Assembly: GCA_016710625.1 (NCBI GenBank)
Contig: JADJVK010000039.1
Coordinates: 1 to 14,789, forward strand
From: Saprospiraceae bacterium
GTDB lineage: Bacteria; Bacteroidota; Bacteroidia; Chitinophagales; Saprospiraceae
DNA length: 14,789 nt
Direction of reading: 5' to 3'
The notes beneath the pieces are model-generated. The model was not told the DNA's origin. It saw nothing but the letters and a program-made list of their open reading frames with translations, and did not search any database. Below, piece after piece: positions 1-8,260 of this stretch; the first letter of the stretch is position 1, and every line of letters begins with the position of its first letter. The position numbers were made by a program, and so were the translations under genes.

Positions 1-2069
1 AAACTACAAATTTTCAATGAATAATTTGCTGTATTCGTTAAGGTTAAACCATAAATACGACTACCAGAAGAAGTCCCTGCCGCTGAACTAAATATATAAT
101 TACCACTAGCATCAGTTACTGCAGAGCTAATTTGAGTTCCTGTATTATCTAATAAACAAACCGTCACTCCGACTAAAACTGGTTCATTAGGGTCTTGGAT
201 ACCATTGCTATTTGAATCTTTCCATACTAAATTACCAATTTCAACAGGACTTGCATCACAAACAGCTTCTATTCCAGTTAATGCAAATGTTTTGTCATCA
301 GTTAAATTCGTACCATAAACTCGAGTTCCATTATTTGCTTTAAAATATCTAGCTCCACTTGAATTATAGTAGATTGGGTCAGCATGTCCAGCTAGAACTT
401 CACCAGAACCTGGCAAAACATATACACCACCAGAAAAGGTATAAATATGCTCTAACATACTTTGATGAAAAAACCAATTGGTACCAGGTCCATCAGAACT
501 TGATTGAGATGCAATCGAGTTAGGAACTGCAGTTGTTTCAGTACCAGCAACACCATTACTTTCTAATGTATATGTGCCATTGCTATTTAAGGAAGCTTTT
601 ATTATGTACCCAGCCATGCTTAAATCTGATCCAATTTCATACATCGTTCTGTTAGCAATACCCATTATTAAATTTCCTTTATCATCAAAATCAAAATCTG
701 ACATATAAGGTTGTATTTCTTTTCTATATCCATAATTTCCAAACAAAACGTGCTCACTATAATTAATATTGGACCATCTAACTTGGTTATTTCCATCATT
801 AAAAATATCTCCACAAGTGAAGTTAGTTCCACTTGAAAAAACTTTTGCAAAAGTACCAGTTTTCGTATCGTAAGATAATACAACCAATTGCAAATCAGCA
901 GGATTGTTATCAATATTTGAAGTAACATTCATAGCATCATTTACTCCGCCAATATATAAAATATCACCTTTCATATTTAATGAATTTGGACGGAACCTTC
1001 CGTTTGTTGCATTTGGTATGCTACTGGGAATCACTATTTCTGAAACATCAGCAGTTGTTGGCGCAGTTGTAGGTAATGATGCATAATTTACATTTGAAAT
1101 ATTTAATTTTATTAATTTTCCATTACCTGCATTAATGGCATATAGTGTATTTCCATCAGTCGTCACTTGAATTCCGCATAATCCTGAGATTCCAAGATAT
1201 TTGTTGATATTTGATTTATCATTTGTACCCAAAGGTGGAAATGGATAGGTATTATTGGTGCTTATTGAAAGTGTAGCTAAATCCACTAAGAGTTTACTGC
1301 TAGTATATGAAAAATTCGCTCCAGAATAACTAGCGACATAAATGCCAGTTAAAGTTTGTGGAGTTTGTGGGAATACCGATGTTAAATCACTATTTATTGT
1401 AGTGAAATAGATTAATTTCTTTTTAGAATCTGAAGTTAAAGCCACAGGGACACCTTTGTCGTTAAAATCATTCACCACACCAGTTGTTATAGATGAACTA
1501 TTACTTGCAATTGTACTTCTATCCTGATATCTCCATGACATAACTTTAAAGTTATTCGTAACTACCCCTAATCCTGCTACCATTCTTGGATTATTTGATA
1601 ATAAACACTTGTTAGGTATTTGAACCCCAAAATCAACATTTGTTGATCCTGATACAGTAAACTGCACTGAAGATTTTGAACTAGACCCAAAAGGTGCAGG
1701 ATAAAGCCCTGGAAAGTTAGAAAACTCAATTCTATAAGTTACTCCAGAGGTTAAACCAGTCAGTGTATAAGTACCTAATGTAGTTGCAGAAGTAGTTGTA
1801 GTTGCAACTGGAGTTGAATTATTTGGAGCATAGGCATTTACAACTACAAATGGATATCCATTTTCTGTCGCATCTTTAATTCCATTACGATTGACATCAT
1901 TAAAAACAGTTCCAGAAATTTGGGCATTTGCACCAATTGAAATTCCCAAAATGAATAGATATAGTAATTTAATCTTCTTTAAAGATGCATTTTTATTTGA
2001 AATCAAAGTAGTACTAAAAGTTAAAAGGAGTAAAACAATATTTATTTTGTGCAATAAATAGTTCAGCAT
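1..2069 (-). CDS. SdrD B-like domain surface/exported protein, 3' end beyond window
   Basis: The minus strand is open from an ATG at 2067-2069 to the left edge, giving about 689 residues without a stop; the C-terminus lies outside the window. After a hydrophobic N-terminus ending in GANA-Q (residues 32-50) comes an SdrD B-like beta-sandwich with the motif SGTVFNDVNRNGIKDATENG. Its DxNxNGxxD loop is typical of calcium-binding SdrD/Cna-B repeats. A second such domain starts near residue 608 (IGNLVWKDSNSNGIQDPNEP). Between them lie about 480 residues rich in G, N, S and T with repeated phrases such as GIQVTTDGNTLYAIN, which look like beta-propeller blades. In Bacteroidota such proteins are exported surface or adhesin-like proteins, often carried by T9SS, but the sorting domain would be off the edge. 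Two hydrophobic stretches precede the mature part (residues 10-22 and 34-48), so the true start is uncertain. The upstream neighbour is divergent. Confidence 0.85.
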   Translation of the reverse strand, partial: MLNYLLHKINIVLLLLTFSTTLISNKNASLKKIKLLYLFILGISIGANAQISGTVFNDVNRNGIKDATENGYPFVVVNAYAPNNSTPVATTTTSATTLGTYTLTGLTSGVTYRIEFSNFPGLYPAPFGSSSKSSVQFTVSGSTNVDFGVQIPNKCLLSNNPRMVAGLGVVTNNFKVMSWRYQDRSTIASNSSSITTGVVNDFNDKGVPVALTSDSKKKLIYFTTINSDLTSVFPQTPQTLTGIYVASYSGANFSYTSSKLLVDLATLSISTNNTYPFPPLGTNDKSNINKYLGISGLCGIQVTTDGNTLYAINAGNGKLIKLNISNVNYASLPTTAPTTADVSEIVIPSSIPNATNGRFRPNSLNMKGDILYIGGVNDAMNVTSNIDNNPADLQLVVLSYDTKTGTFAKVFSSGTNFTCGDIFNDGNNQVRWSNINYSEHVLFGNYGYRKEIQPYMSDFDFDDKGNLIMGIANRTMYEIGSDLSMAGYIIKASLNSNGTYTLESNGVAGTETTAVPNSIASQSSSDGPGTNWFFHQSMLEHIYTFSGGVYVLPGSGEVLAGHADPIYYNSSGARYFKANNGTRVYGTNLTDDKTFALTGIEAVCDASPVEIGNLVWKDSNSNGIQDPNEPVLVGVTVCLLDNTGTQISSAVTDASGNYIFSSAAGTSSGSRIYGLTLTNTANYSLKICS

Positions 2070-2458
2070 AATCCAATGATGTATAAGTTTTAAATAAATT
2101 AATTCAAATCAGTGTGAATCAAAAATATAACCGAAGATGTAGTTTTATGATGCCAAATAAGTAAATTAGTGATAAAAGTATTATAAAGGTTACGAAATAT
2201 GTATGTATGATTTATTGTATTAATTATTTTTGATGAATTTCTAAATATCATAGAAGTTGTTCTATATCAACATATTATAGTATTTTATAATATAAAATGG
2301 ATGTAAGAAATTAAAAAGGTTTTTCATAAAATTGAATTGGATTTGAATATCGGTCATTAATTATAATAAAGTTACTTTTAGAATAGCGATTGAAATTATG
2401 ATTCATTGATTTTCAGATGCAATAAATTGTTCAATTTTGGCATTATATAAATCGAATC
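2070..2458. other. Intergenic region between divergent genes
   Basis: These 389 AT-rich bases separate the leftward SdrD B-like gene from the rightward 417-residue membrane protein, so they must hold both promoters. I see no open frame worth calling, no RNA gene and no convincing hairpin. Apart from the possible -7 box at 2120-2127, nothing stands out. No Shine-Dalgarno sequence precedes the start at 2459, which is usual for the phylum. Confidence 0.6.
2120..2127 (-). promoter_or_regulatory. Possible Bacteroidota -7 promoter box for the SdrD B-like gene
   Basis: Read on the minus strand this is TATTTTTG, an exact match to the Bacteroidota -7 consensus TAnnTTTG, lying 51 bases before the ATG of the SdrD B-like gene. 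A TTTG lies upstream, but with 26 bases between the boxes instead of about 19-21, so the -33 element is not convincing. In DNA this AT-rich a chance match is quite possible. Confidence 0.25.
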
Positions 2459-3712
2459 ATGGAGTTGCTAATTAAAATTGTAAAAAGAATATTTTGGGGA
2501 ATCTGTTTAGTTCTTTCCATATTAGTAATTTGTATAAATATTCAATTGCATTCGGATAATTTTAATAAATCAGAAACTGAAAAAGATATCCTAAAACAGT
2601 TGAATTATCTAAAGTATGAGTTGAATGAAAATAATCTCGGTAATAAAATGCAAGCTATTTTTCCTGAAGGTTATCTTTTTTCAAATGCATTATATGGATT
2701 AGCTTGGTGTGAACTTGGTATTTCTGACACATCGAAAGCAGTTAAAACAATTGCACTTCGAGAAGCAATAAACGCCTATCAATCAATCAATTCCGATGAA
2801 GCAAAATCAGTATTCAACCCTTCCATGACACCACAATATGGTATATTTTACCTAGGGTGGAATAATTATTTATTGTCAAAAATATTATTATTAAATCCAG
2901 ATTTTAAAAACAATGATAAGTATAAAAAAATATTTATAGAACAATGTTATGTAATAACTGATGAACTAAAGAAAAACAAATCTCCTTTTCTGGAGTCCTA
3001 CCCCACCCAATCCTGGCCAGCTGATATGTGTGTAGCAATGGCATCTATTCGAAATCATGATAAGCTTTTTTATCCTAAATATGATACAATTATTTCAGAT
3101 TGGGTAGCTAAAGTCAAAACAAAATTGGACCCAAAAACGAAGTTGATACCACATAAAGTTAATCCCGATAGTGGAGAAGCAATTGAAGGCACAAGGGGTA
3201 GTTCAATTAGTTTGATTTTGAGATTTCTTTCAGAAATAGATACGAGTTTTGCAAATGAACAATATCAGCTTTATAAAGAAAATTTTATTTCCACTACTTT
3301 CGGTTTGCCTTCAATAAATGAATATCCAAATGGTAATTCTGGAAATGGCGACATAGATTCTGGTCCCGTACTATTTGGTGTTGGATTTGCAGGAACAATC
3401 GTTTCCATCGGAACATTATCAGTTTTTGGAGATTGTGAACAGGCTGATAAACAATACAAAACGGTAAATGCATTTGGGTTTTGTACTAAAACACAAAACT
3501 CTAAAAAATACCTTTTGGGTCAATTACCAATTACAGATGCTTTTATTGCTTGGAGCAGAAGCTCAGGATTAAACTATAGACCAGATGAAAAATTCAACTA
3601 TTCCATTCTTTGGCCGATTAAATTTCATCTAATTTCATTGTTTACTCTCATAATAATTTGGTCATTTTATTATTGGAAAAATATATATAAAAAAATTAAA
3701 TGGAGCCAATAA
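2459..3712 (+). CDS. Membrane-anchored linalool dehydratase/isomerase-like protein
   Basis: 417 residues. A membrane helix at about 9-28 and another at about 385-405 enclose a largely helical domain of about 350 residues. Motifs that look conserved are YPTQSWPADM (181-190), KLIPHKVNPDSGEAIEGTRG (228-247), GDIDSGPVLFGVG (297-309) and GQLPITDAFIAW (354-365). The pairing of a W-P-x-D segment with a late GD(I/V)DSGP segment reminds me of uncharacterised membrane proteins grouped with the linalool dehydratase/isomerase-like alpha/alpha-barrel family. That is recall from memory, not a search. With the termini as membrane anchors, the domain between them would lie on one side of the membrane, probably outside. 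Substrate and reaction are unknown, and linalool itself is unlikely to be the substrate. The gene stands alone, with 171 bases before the next one. An unrelated six-hairpin glycosidase-type fold is the main alternative. The reading frame is certain; the family is not. Confidence 0.85.
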   Translation: MELLIKIVKRIFWGICLVLSILVICINIQLHSDNFNKSETEKDILKQLNYLKYELNENNLGNKMQAIFPEGYLFSNALYGLAWCELGISDTSKAVKTIALREAINAYQSINSDEAKSVFNPSMTPQYGIFYLGWNNYLLSKILLLNPDFKNNDKYKKIFIEQCYVITDELKKNKSPFLESYPTQSWPADMCVAMASIRNHDKLFYPKYDTIISDWVAKVKTKLDPKTKLIPHKVNPDSGEAIEGTRGSSISLILRFLSEIDTSFANEQYQLYKENFISTTFGLPSINEYPNGNSGNGDIDSGPVLFGVGFAGTIVSIGTLSVFGDCEQADKQYKTVNAFGFCTKTQNSKKYLLGQLPITDAFIAWSRSSGLNYRPDEKFNYSILWPIKFHLISLFTLIIIWSFYYWKNIYKKIKWSQ

Positions 3713-3739
3713 TCTAATTAGCTAAACCCTTTATTTACA

Positions 3740-3779
3740 TTTTATTATTCCAATAATTCATTAAATAAAAATAATAAAA
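3740..3779. terminator. AT-only inverted repeat downstream of the 417-residue gene
   Basis: TTTTATTATT (3740-3749) and AATAATAAAA (3770-3779) form a perfect 10-base inverted repeat with a 20-base loop, 28 bases after the stop codon at 3712. The stem contains no G or C and no T-run follows on the plus strand, so it is a weak terminator at best and may be chance in this AT-rich DNA. Confidence 0.25.
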
Positions 3780-3883
3780 AAAGTGCTATCAAAAACAGTT
3801 TTATTTAGTAATTTCGTATATAATCTCATTGTAGGTATACTAATTTTAAAATAAAATGATTAAATCAAAATAATAATTCTATT

Positions 3884-4171
3884 ATGCTTCAAAATAAAAG
3901 ACGTGTTGGAATTTTTGGGGTAGCCTTATTGATTTTGCTCTTGCCTTTAATTGCAATGCAATTCACCAATGAAGTAAATTGGTCATTATTTGATTTCATT
4001 ATTGCAGGTGTGTTGTTATTTGGAATGGGTATATTACTTGATTTAATTTTAAGTAAAGTTAACAAAATTGGGTATCGCATTGCACTAGTAATAGCTTTGT
4101 TCATATTGCTAATACTTATTTGGGCTGAATTGGCAGTTGGAATTTTTGGAACGCCATTTAGTGGAAATTAG
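3884..4171 (+). CDS. Conserved small three-helix membrane protein
   Basis: 95 residues, nearly all membrane-embedded. Hydrophobic helices lie at about 8-25, 36-57 and 65-88, with a basic N-terminus (QNKRRVG) and the conserved-looking pieces MQFTNEVNWSLFDFI (25-39) and WAELAVGIFGTPFSGN (80-95) at the ends. I recognise the ending ELAVGIFGTPF as typical of a small uncharacterised membrane protein family that is common in Bacteroidota. No function is known to me, and no catalytic residues are visible. The gene is not in a tight operon: the gaps are 171 bases upstream and 344 bases downstream. A 17-base palindrome sits just after the stop. The reading frame is supported by strong hydrophobic periodicity and the conserved ends. 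Confidence 0.88.
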   Translation: MLQNKRRVGIFGVALLILLLPLIAMQFTNEVNWSLFDFIIAGVLLFGMGILLDLILSKVNKIGYRIALVIALFILLILIWAELAVGIFGTPFSGN

Positions 4172-4515
4172 AATAAAAGGTATATAATTATTTTAAATAA
4201 TTGGACTAAAATTTCCCAATAATTTCACTCAACTATGAAAAAAAAATTAGTTTGATATTCCACTTTAAAATTTCACTATTACAGATTTAAAATTTCTGGT
4301 TTTAAAAAAATCAAATAGTAATAAATCTTATTAATAATTGAAAAAAATTTATTTTAAAATTTTTCATAATATTAACTTTCTATATTATTTCGAGAGTTTT
4401 TATTAAATCAATAAAATTGAAAATTGAAGTATCGAATAATAGACCTTTAATTAGAATAAAATTTAAAGATTAAAATAAAATAATAAAGGTATAACCTATA
4501 AAGTAACTAACTATT
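4172..4515. other. AT-rich intergenic region with short direct repeats
   Basis: 344 bases between the small membrane protein gene and the exported zinc-finger-like gene. Besides the palindrome at 4186-4202, it contains TAAAATTTC three times (4207-4215, 4266-4274, 4288-4296). The last two are part of an 11-base direct repeat, TTTAAAATTTC, spaced 22 bases apart, or two helical turns. TTTAAAATTT recurs at 4353-4362. These could be binding sites upstream of the gene at 4516, or merely reflect base composition. No open frame or RNA gene was seen; a tiny MKKKLV reading at about 4236 stops after six codons. Confidence 0.45.
4186..4202. repeat. 17-base AT palindrome after the small membrane protein gene
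   Basis: AATTATTT, a single T, then AAATAATT: a perfect 8-base inverted repeat with its centre at 4194, 15 bases after the stop codon at 4171. It could act as a weak transcription end or an operator, but it contains no G or C and has no T-run after it. I cannot tell it from chance. Confidence 0.3.
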
Positions 4516-5406
4516 ATGAAAAAATATATCTATATTATTCTATTTATCAATTTCCTATATAACAATATAATTATTGCACAAGGCAATCAATCTTTTACAG
4601 AAAATGATTTAGTAGGAACATGGAATGCAAAAAATCTTGAAACTGGTGATGCTTTTCAATTTTCACTTTTTGCTAACCATAAAGCTGAAACCAACACAAG
4701 AAATGGAATTTCAAAAACCAATTGGTATCTTGAAGGTGGTGATTGTGTTTTTTATGATGAGTATGATAAATTACTTTATTATTCTGTAATCACTTATTTT
4801 GATGGCAAAAATATAAAATATCGTACTTCATTAGGTGGAAGATATAGTGCTGAGAGAACTTCAAAATCTCCTAAAAAAACACAATCACAAAATGCAAATA
4901 ACAATAAAAAAGGCAATAGCAATCATTATATATGTGTTGGGTGTATAAATACTGGTGAGACCACTTGCACAACTTGTTTTGGAAGAGGCGGTGGCGTTTC
5001 TATTGGTTATTGTACAGTTTTAAGTTGTGGAAATGGTAAAAGGCTATGTGAGTACTGTTATCAAAGAGCTTGCACTTCTGAAGAAATGTTATTTACGACA
5101 AAAGTAAATACACCAAATACTTCAATGCTATATGGAAAATGGAAATGCTCTAATGGAGATACATATGAGTTTTTAAATTCAACTTTGGGTAAGAGCTATG
5201 ATGTCGGAACTCAAACTTTAGTGATATACTCTAATGGGGAAAAATTTCTAGCATCTTGGATTATTGAAGACAATTTATTGAAAATCAGGGTTCTTTCTTT
5301 TTACAATTCCCATTTTGTAAAATATTGGTTTAAAAGTGGTTGGAGTAATAAACGAATCCAACTAGAAAGCCTTGATGATTTTAAAACTATAACATTTTCT
5401 AGATAG
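4516..5406 (+). CDS. Exported protein with DnaJ-like cysteine-rich zinc-binding segment
   Basis: 296 residues. A signal peptide at 1-21 (lysines, then a long hydrophobic run ending IIIA) implies export. Residues 28-110 look like a lipocalin-like beta-barrel domain (LVGTW at 32-36). Residues 112-136 form a Q/N/S/K-rich linker. At 140-186 come paired cysteines: C140-x2-C143 followed by INTG, C151-x2-C154 followed by FGRG, C166-x4-C171 followed by GNG, and C178-x2-C181. This resembles the four CxxCxGxG modules of the DnaJ cysteine-rich domain, which bind two zinc ions. Residues 200-296 look like a second lipocalin-like half (LYGKWKCSNGD). There is no J domain, so it is not a DnaJ co-chaperone. 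A zinc-binding or disulfide-bonded secreted protein is the best description; its role is unknown. It lies 34 bases before the AHSA1-like gene and may be co-transcribed with it. Confidence 0.88.
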   Translation: MKKYIYIILFINFLYNNIIIAQGNQSFTENDLVGTWNAKNLETGDAFQFSLFANHKAETNTRNGISKTNWYLEGGDCVFYDEYDKLLYYSVITYFDGKNIKYRTSLGGRYSAERTSKSPKKTQSQNANNNKKGNSNHYICVGCINTGETTCTTCFGRGGGVSIGYCTVLSCGNGKRLCEYCYQRACTSEEMLFTTKVNTPNTSMLYGKWKCSNGDTYEFLNSTLGKSYDVGTQTLVIYSNGEKFLASWIIEDNLLKIRVLSFYNSHFVKYWFKSGWSNKRIQLESLDDFKTITFSR

Positions 5407-5440
5407 ACAAATTTTGTATATCATTGTAAAAATATAAATT

Positions 5441-5860
5441 ATGGCAATAAATATTTCAACATTGAACTTAAATGCTTCTTTGGAAAAGGTGTGGGAAGCA
5501 TTGACGAATCCAGAAAAAGTTAAACTTTGGCAATTTGGAAGCGACCTAATTACAACTTGGGAAGTTGGAAGTGAAATCAAATTTGTTACTGAATGGGAAG
5601 GGCAAATTTTTCAGCAATGGGGGAAAATCCTTGAAATTGATTATCTAAAGAAAATTTCCTATAGCTTGTTTGCTCCAAGGCCAGACTTGGAAGACAAACC
5701 AGAAAATTACTTTATCATGAATTATATTTTAACAGACAAAAAAGGGTTCACATTTTTAGAAATCATCCAAGTAGATAACCGACCAAATGCCTTACAAGAA
5801 CCACCACAAGGAGAAGAAAATCCCGTATTACAAATGCTTAAAAACTTAATTGAAGGTTAA
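5441..5860 (+). CDS. SRPBCC / AHSA1-like domain protein
   Basis: 139 residues, the normal length for a single SRPBCC (START-like) domain. The N-terminal strand followed by LNASLEKVWEALTNPEKVKL (10-29) is the classic AHSA1 opening: a beta strand, then the helix pair ahead of W30. GSDLITTWEVGSEIKFVTEW follows, with the usual tryptophan-rich sheet. The middle reads GKILEIDYLKKISYSLFAP, matching the G-x-V-L-x-x-x-P-x-x-x-L-x-Y-x-W pattern of the family loosely. The C-terminal helix is ENPVLQMLKNLIEG. Members bind hydrophobic ligands or are annotated as ATPase-activator homologues; most are uncharacterised, and no catalytic residue can be assigned. It is cytoplasmic, since there is no signal peptide. 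It is the last gene of the rightward block and ends at a strong hairpin shared with the convergent Omp28-family gene. Confidence 0.9.
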   Translation: MAINISTLNLNASLEKVWEALTNPEKVKLWQFGSDLITTWEVGSEIKFVTEWEGQIFQQWGKILEIDYLKKISYSLFAPRPDLEDKPENYFIMNYILTDKKGFTFLEIIQVDNRPNALQEPPQGEENPVLQMLKNLIEG

Positions 5861-5915
5861 TTAAAAGGAATTAAGCCTACATTTTAAATAAAAAAATTAG
5901 AATGATTATATTTTA

Positions 5916-5968
5916 AAAATGAAAGAGTAATTTTATTTCAAAAAGAAATAAAATTACTCATTCATTTT
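5916..5968. terminator. Bidirectional hairpin terminator between convergent genes
   Basis: GAGTAATTTTATTT (5925-5938) and AAATAAAATTACTC (5946-5959) form a perfect 14-base stem around a 7-base loop (5939-5945). Beyond one A-A mismatch (5924/5960) the pairing continues for eight more bases (5916-5923 with 5961-5968). A-rich DNA before it and T-rich DNA after it give a U-tract in both directions. It sits between the rightward gene ending at 5860 and the leftward gene ending at 5974, as expected of a shared terminator. Confidence 0.8.
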
Positions 5969-5973
5969 AAATA

Positions 5974-7973
5974 TTATTTACTCACTAAAATATTTTTTGC
6001 ATAAGAAGTTTTCGAGTTATTGATCATTAATAAATATGCACCATTTGCAATATTGGATGGTAATTCAAAATTTACTTTTTGCTCTCCTACTATTTTTCCT
6101 AATCGCTTTTCACTAATTAAATTTCCTGAAAGTGTATATATTTGGATATTGTAATTATCTAAACTAAGAGCTTTAAAAGATATATTAAATTTATTATCAA
6201 TACTAGGATTTGGAAATACTTCAAATTCAAAATCTTCTTTTTCAAGATTTGAAATACCCACTTTTGTTGAAATAGGATCTTTCGTTGCATTTAAAACCTC
6301 ACCAGTTCTTGCATCAATCGCTAAAGTCACTACTTGTGCATTTATTGGATTTATTTTGGTTGGTAATGTATAATTAAAAGTATAAGAAACATTATTTCCA
6401 TTATCAACACTACTTGGCATTGATGATGCTAAACCGTAATATCCACCAATTAAAACTCGTCCTACATGATTGTAAACGAATCCAGGAATGGAACTTGGTA
6501 ATTTTTCGTAACCAAACATGGGTCCTAATGAACCATCACTATATGCATTGGCTTGGTTCCAATTTTGTCCAACTCCTTTCAAACTATCTTCAATTATTAT
6601 AGATGCAAATCTCAAATCTTCATTAGATATTTTTGTTCTAAAATCCGCATTGGCAACAATAGTAACATTTCTTGTTGCACTATTATATGAAATATTTTGT
6701 GTTACTTCTGTTGGAGTTGCTGCAAATTGTCTAGAATAATAATAATTGCTTACTTGAAATGGATTACTCGGAATATCTAACTCATGCATATCAGGTAATC
6801 TATCTACATTGCATGTTGGTTTCCCTGCATTATTCATTCCAGTTTCATATTCAGCAATTGTCATAGGATCATTCGACTGAGTGTGTACAGATATTCCTAT
6901 AAATGTATGATCCTTTATTAATGTGTCCATATGTTGCATTGCAACTTCCCCTCTTGGACAATTGCCACACCAAGTTCCAGTTGCTTCTTCAAAAAGTACC
7001 TTTCTAACAGGGTTGTTTTGAATTGTACTTATTTTAAGCGTTTTAGAATTATTATTTGGATTCACATCTGTCGAAGTTGTATTAATATTTTTGCTGTAAC
7101 TTTTATGTTATACTCATCAGCAACATTTTTAGTAAATGGAATTTTGTGTTCAAATGAGTATGGTTTAAATGGAGGAATATTCAATCCTGATAATACCATA
7201 TCATTTGGAGTTCCACCATCATTCCATTCTAAAGTAATACTTTTGATATTTTCATTTCCTTCATTCATTAATGTTCCAGAAATAGTAACATCTGTATTTG
7301 TCTTTTCATATCGTTTAGCAGAAATATCCAACAAATTCACATCTGCTCCATTAGCAACTCTTGTTTGAATATCATCTATTAATAAAAAATAACCAACAGA
7401 TTTATGAACAAAAGCAATATAGACTTGCTGACCTTGATATGTCGTTAGATCAACTGAATGTAATTGCCATTTTTCTCCTGGTTCAGCATTTGTAGAAAAT
7501 AATTTAGTGGCAAATGCATTTGTATCTGTATTATTAGTAGTACTAATTCTTAATTCATAAGCTTCAGGATCCCATTGACTTTCAGATAACCCATACCAAG
7601 TAAAATATATTTTATCTGTAGAATTAATTTTTGCCGGCACCAAAAATTGTTTAGTAAACATCCAATTATTGGCGGGTTCTTCATTATCATAAAATGATAA
7701 ACTAGAAGCAACAGTATCAATAGGCGAAGAAGGATTTAATTTAAACTCTTTGGTTATCCAACCATGATTCGAATTGAATCCAAAAAAAGGTACGATTACT
7801 GGATTATTATGATATGGATGCTCTGACCAACCTACAGGCATACCTCCTACATTGAAAATATTAACTGTTGTATTAAAAGGTTTTATATCTACATTTGAAA
7901 AACTTTCATTAATCTGAGCAAATGTTGTTTTACAAATAATAAGTAAAATTGCGATAAATAGTTTTCTAAACAT
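5974..7973 (-). CDS. Omp28-family exported protein with T9SS sorting domain, one apparent frameshift
   Basis: The start is the ATG at 7971-7973 and the stop at 5974-5976, but the frame breaks once near 7088-7092. There a run of five T on the plus strand needs six; adding one base gives a continuous 666-residue protein (VTAKNINTTSTDVNPNNNSK). Signal peptide at 1-19 (CKTTFA-Q). Residues about 21-205 look like a choice-of-anchor J/MAM-like jelly roll (GWSEHPY, SLSFYDNEEPANNWMFT, YFLLIDDIQ). About 210-300 is an Ig/CARDB-like domain. A thioredoxin-fold Omp28 domain follows, with EEATGTWCGNCPRG and cysteines near 336 and 339. The last 80 residues are a T9SS type A sorting domain (VFPNPSIDNKFNISF, ending KNILVSK). 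It is probably exported through the outer membrane and surface-attached; the CxxC pair suggests redox activity. Without correction the two parts overlap by four bases, and the second would begin at a GTG, which is not a real start. Confidence 0.85.
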
Positions 7974-8260
7974 AATTCGAAAAATTTGTGATAAAATAAA
8001 TATTATTAAATTAATTTATGTTGAATTTATAATTGATAATTTATAAATAGAGAAAAAGCAATTAATTGGATTATAAATAAAATTACAATTTGTAAAGAAA
8101 ATAAAAAATACCATTTTTGATAAGATTTTTAAAATTATTTTGAATTTGAACAAATAATATGATTATTTATAAAATCACTAAATTAAAAATAAAAATTGTA
8201 GAACTTTTATTGATAAATATTAGATAATTTTTTAGACTGGATTAAATTGTAAAGAATACT
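7974..8260. other. AT-rich intergenic spacer
   Basis: 287 very AT-rich bases between the response regulator and the Omp28-family gene, both leftward. I see no open frame, no RNA gene and no clear hairpin terminator after the response regulator stop at 8261. The promoter of the Omp28-family gene should lie here, but no exact TAnnTTTG box was found. Confidence 0.5.

Noticed and set aside
668..1086. Open frames of 86 (minus) and 60 (plus) codons inside the SdrD B-like gene
   Set aside because: Out-of-frame or antisense to a continuous 689-codon reading with family motifs; composition is not protein-like.
4236..4256. Tiny reading frame MKKKLV before the exported cysteine-rich protein gene
   Set aside because: Looks like a signal-peptide start but stops after six codons, and no shifted frame continues it convincingly.
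7062..7065. A four-base gene overlap suggesting translational coupling of two Omp28-region genes
   Set aside because: The second start would be a GTG in the middle of a linker; one missing base in an adjacent homopolymer explains the break and joins typical family sequence.
6414..7368. Plus-strand open frames antisense to the Omp28-family gene
   Set aside because: They lie opposite a clearly recognisable coding sequence, have no domain-like content and are mirror shadows of it.
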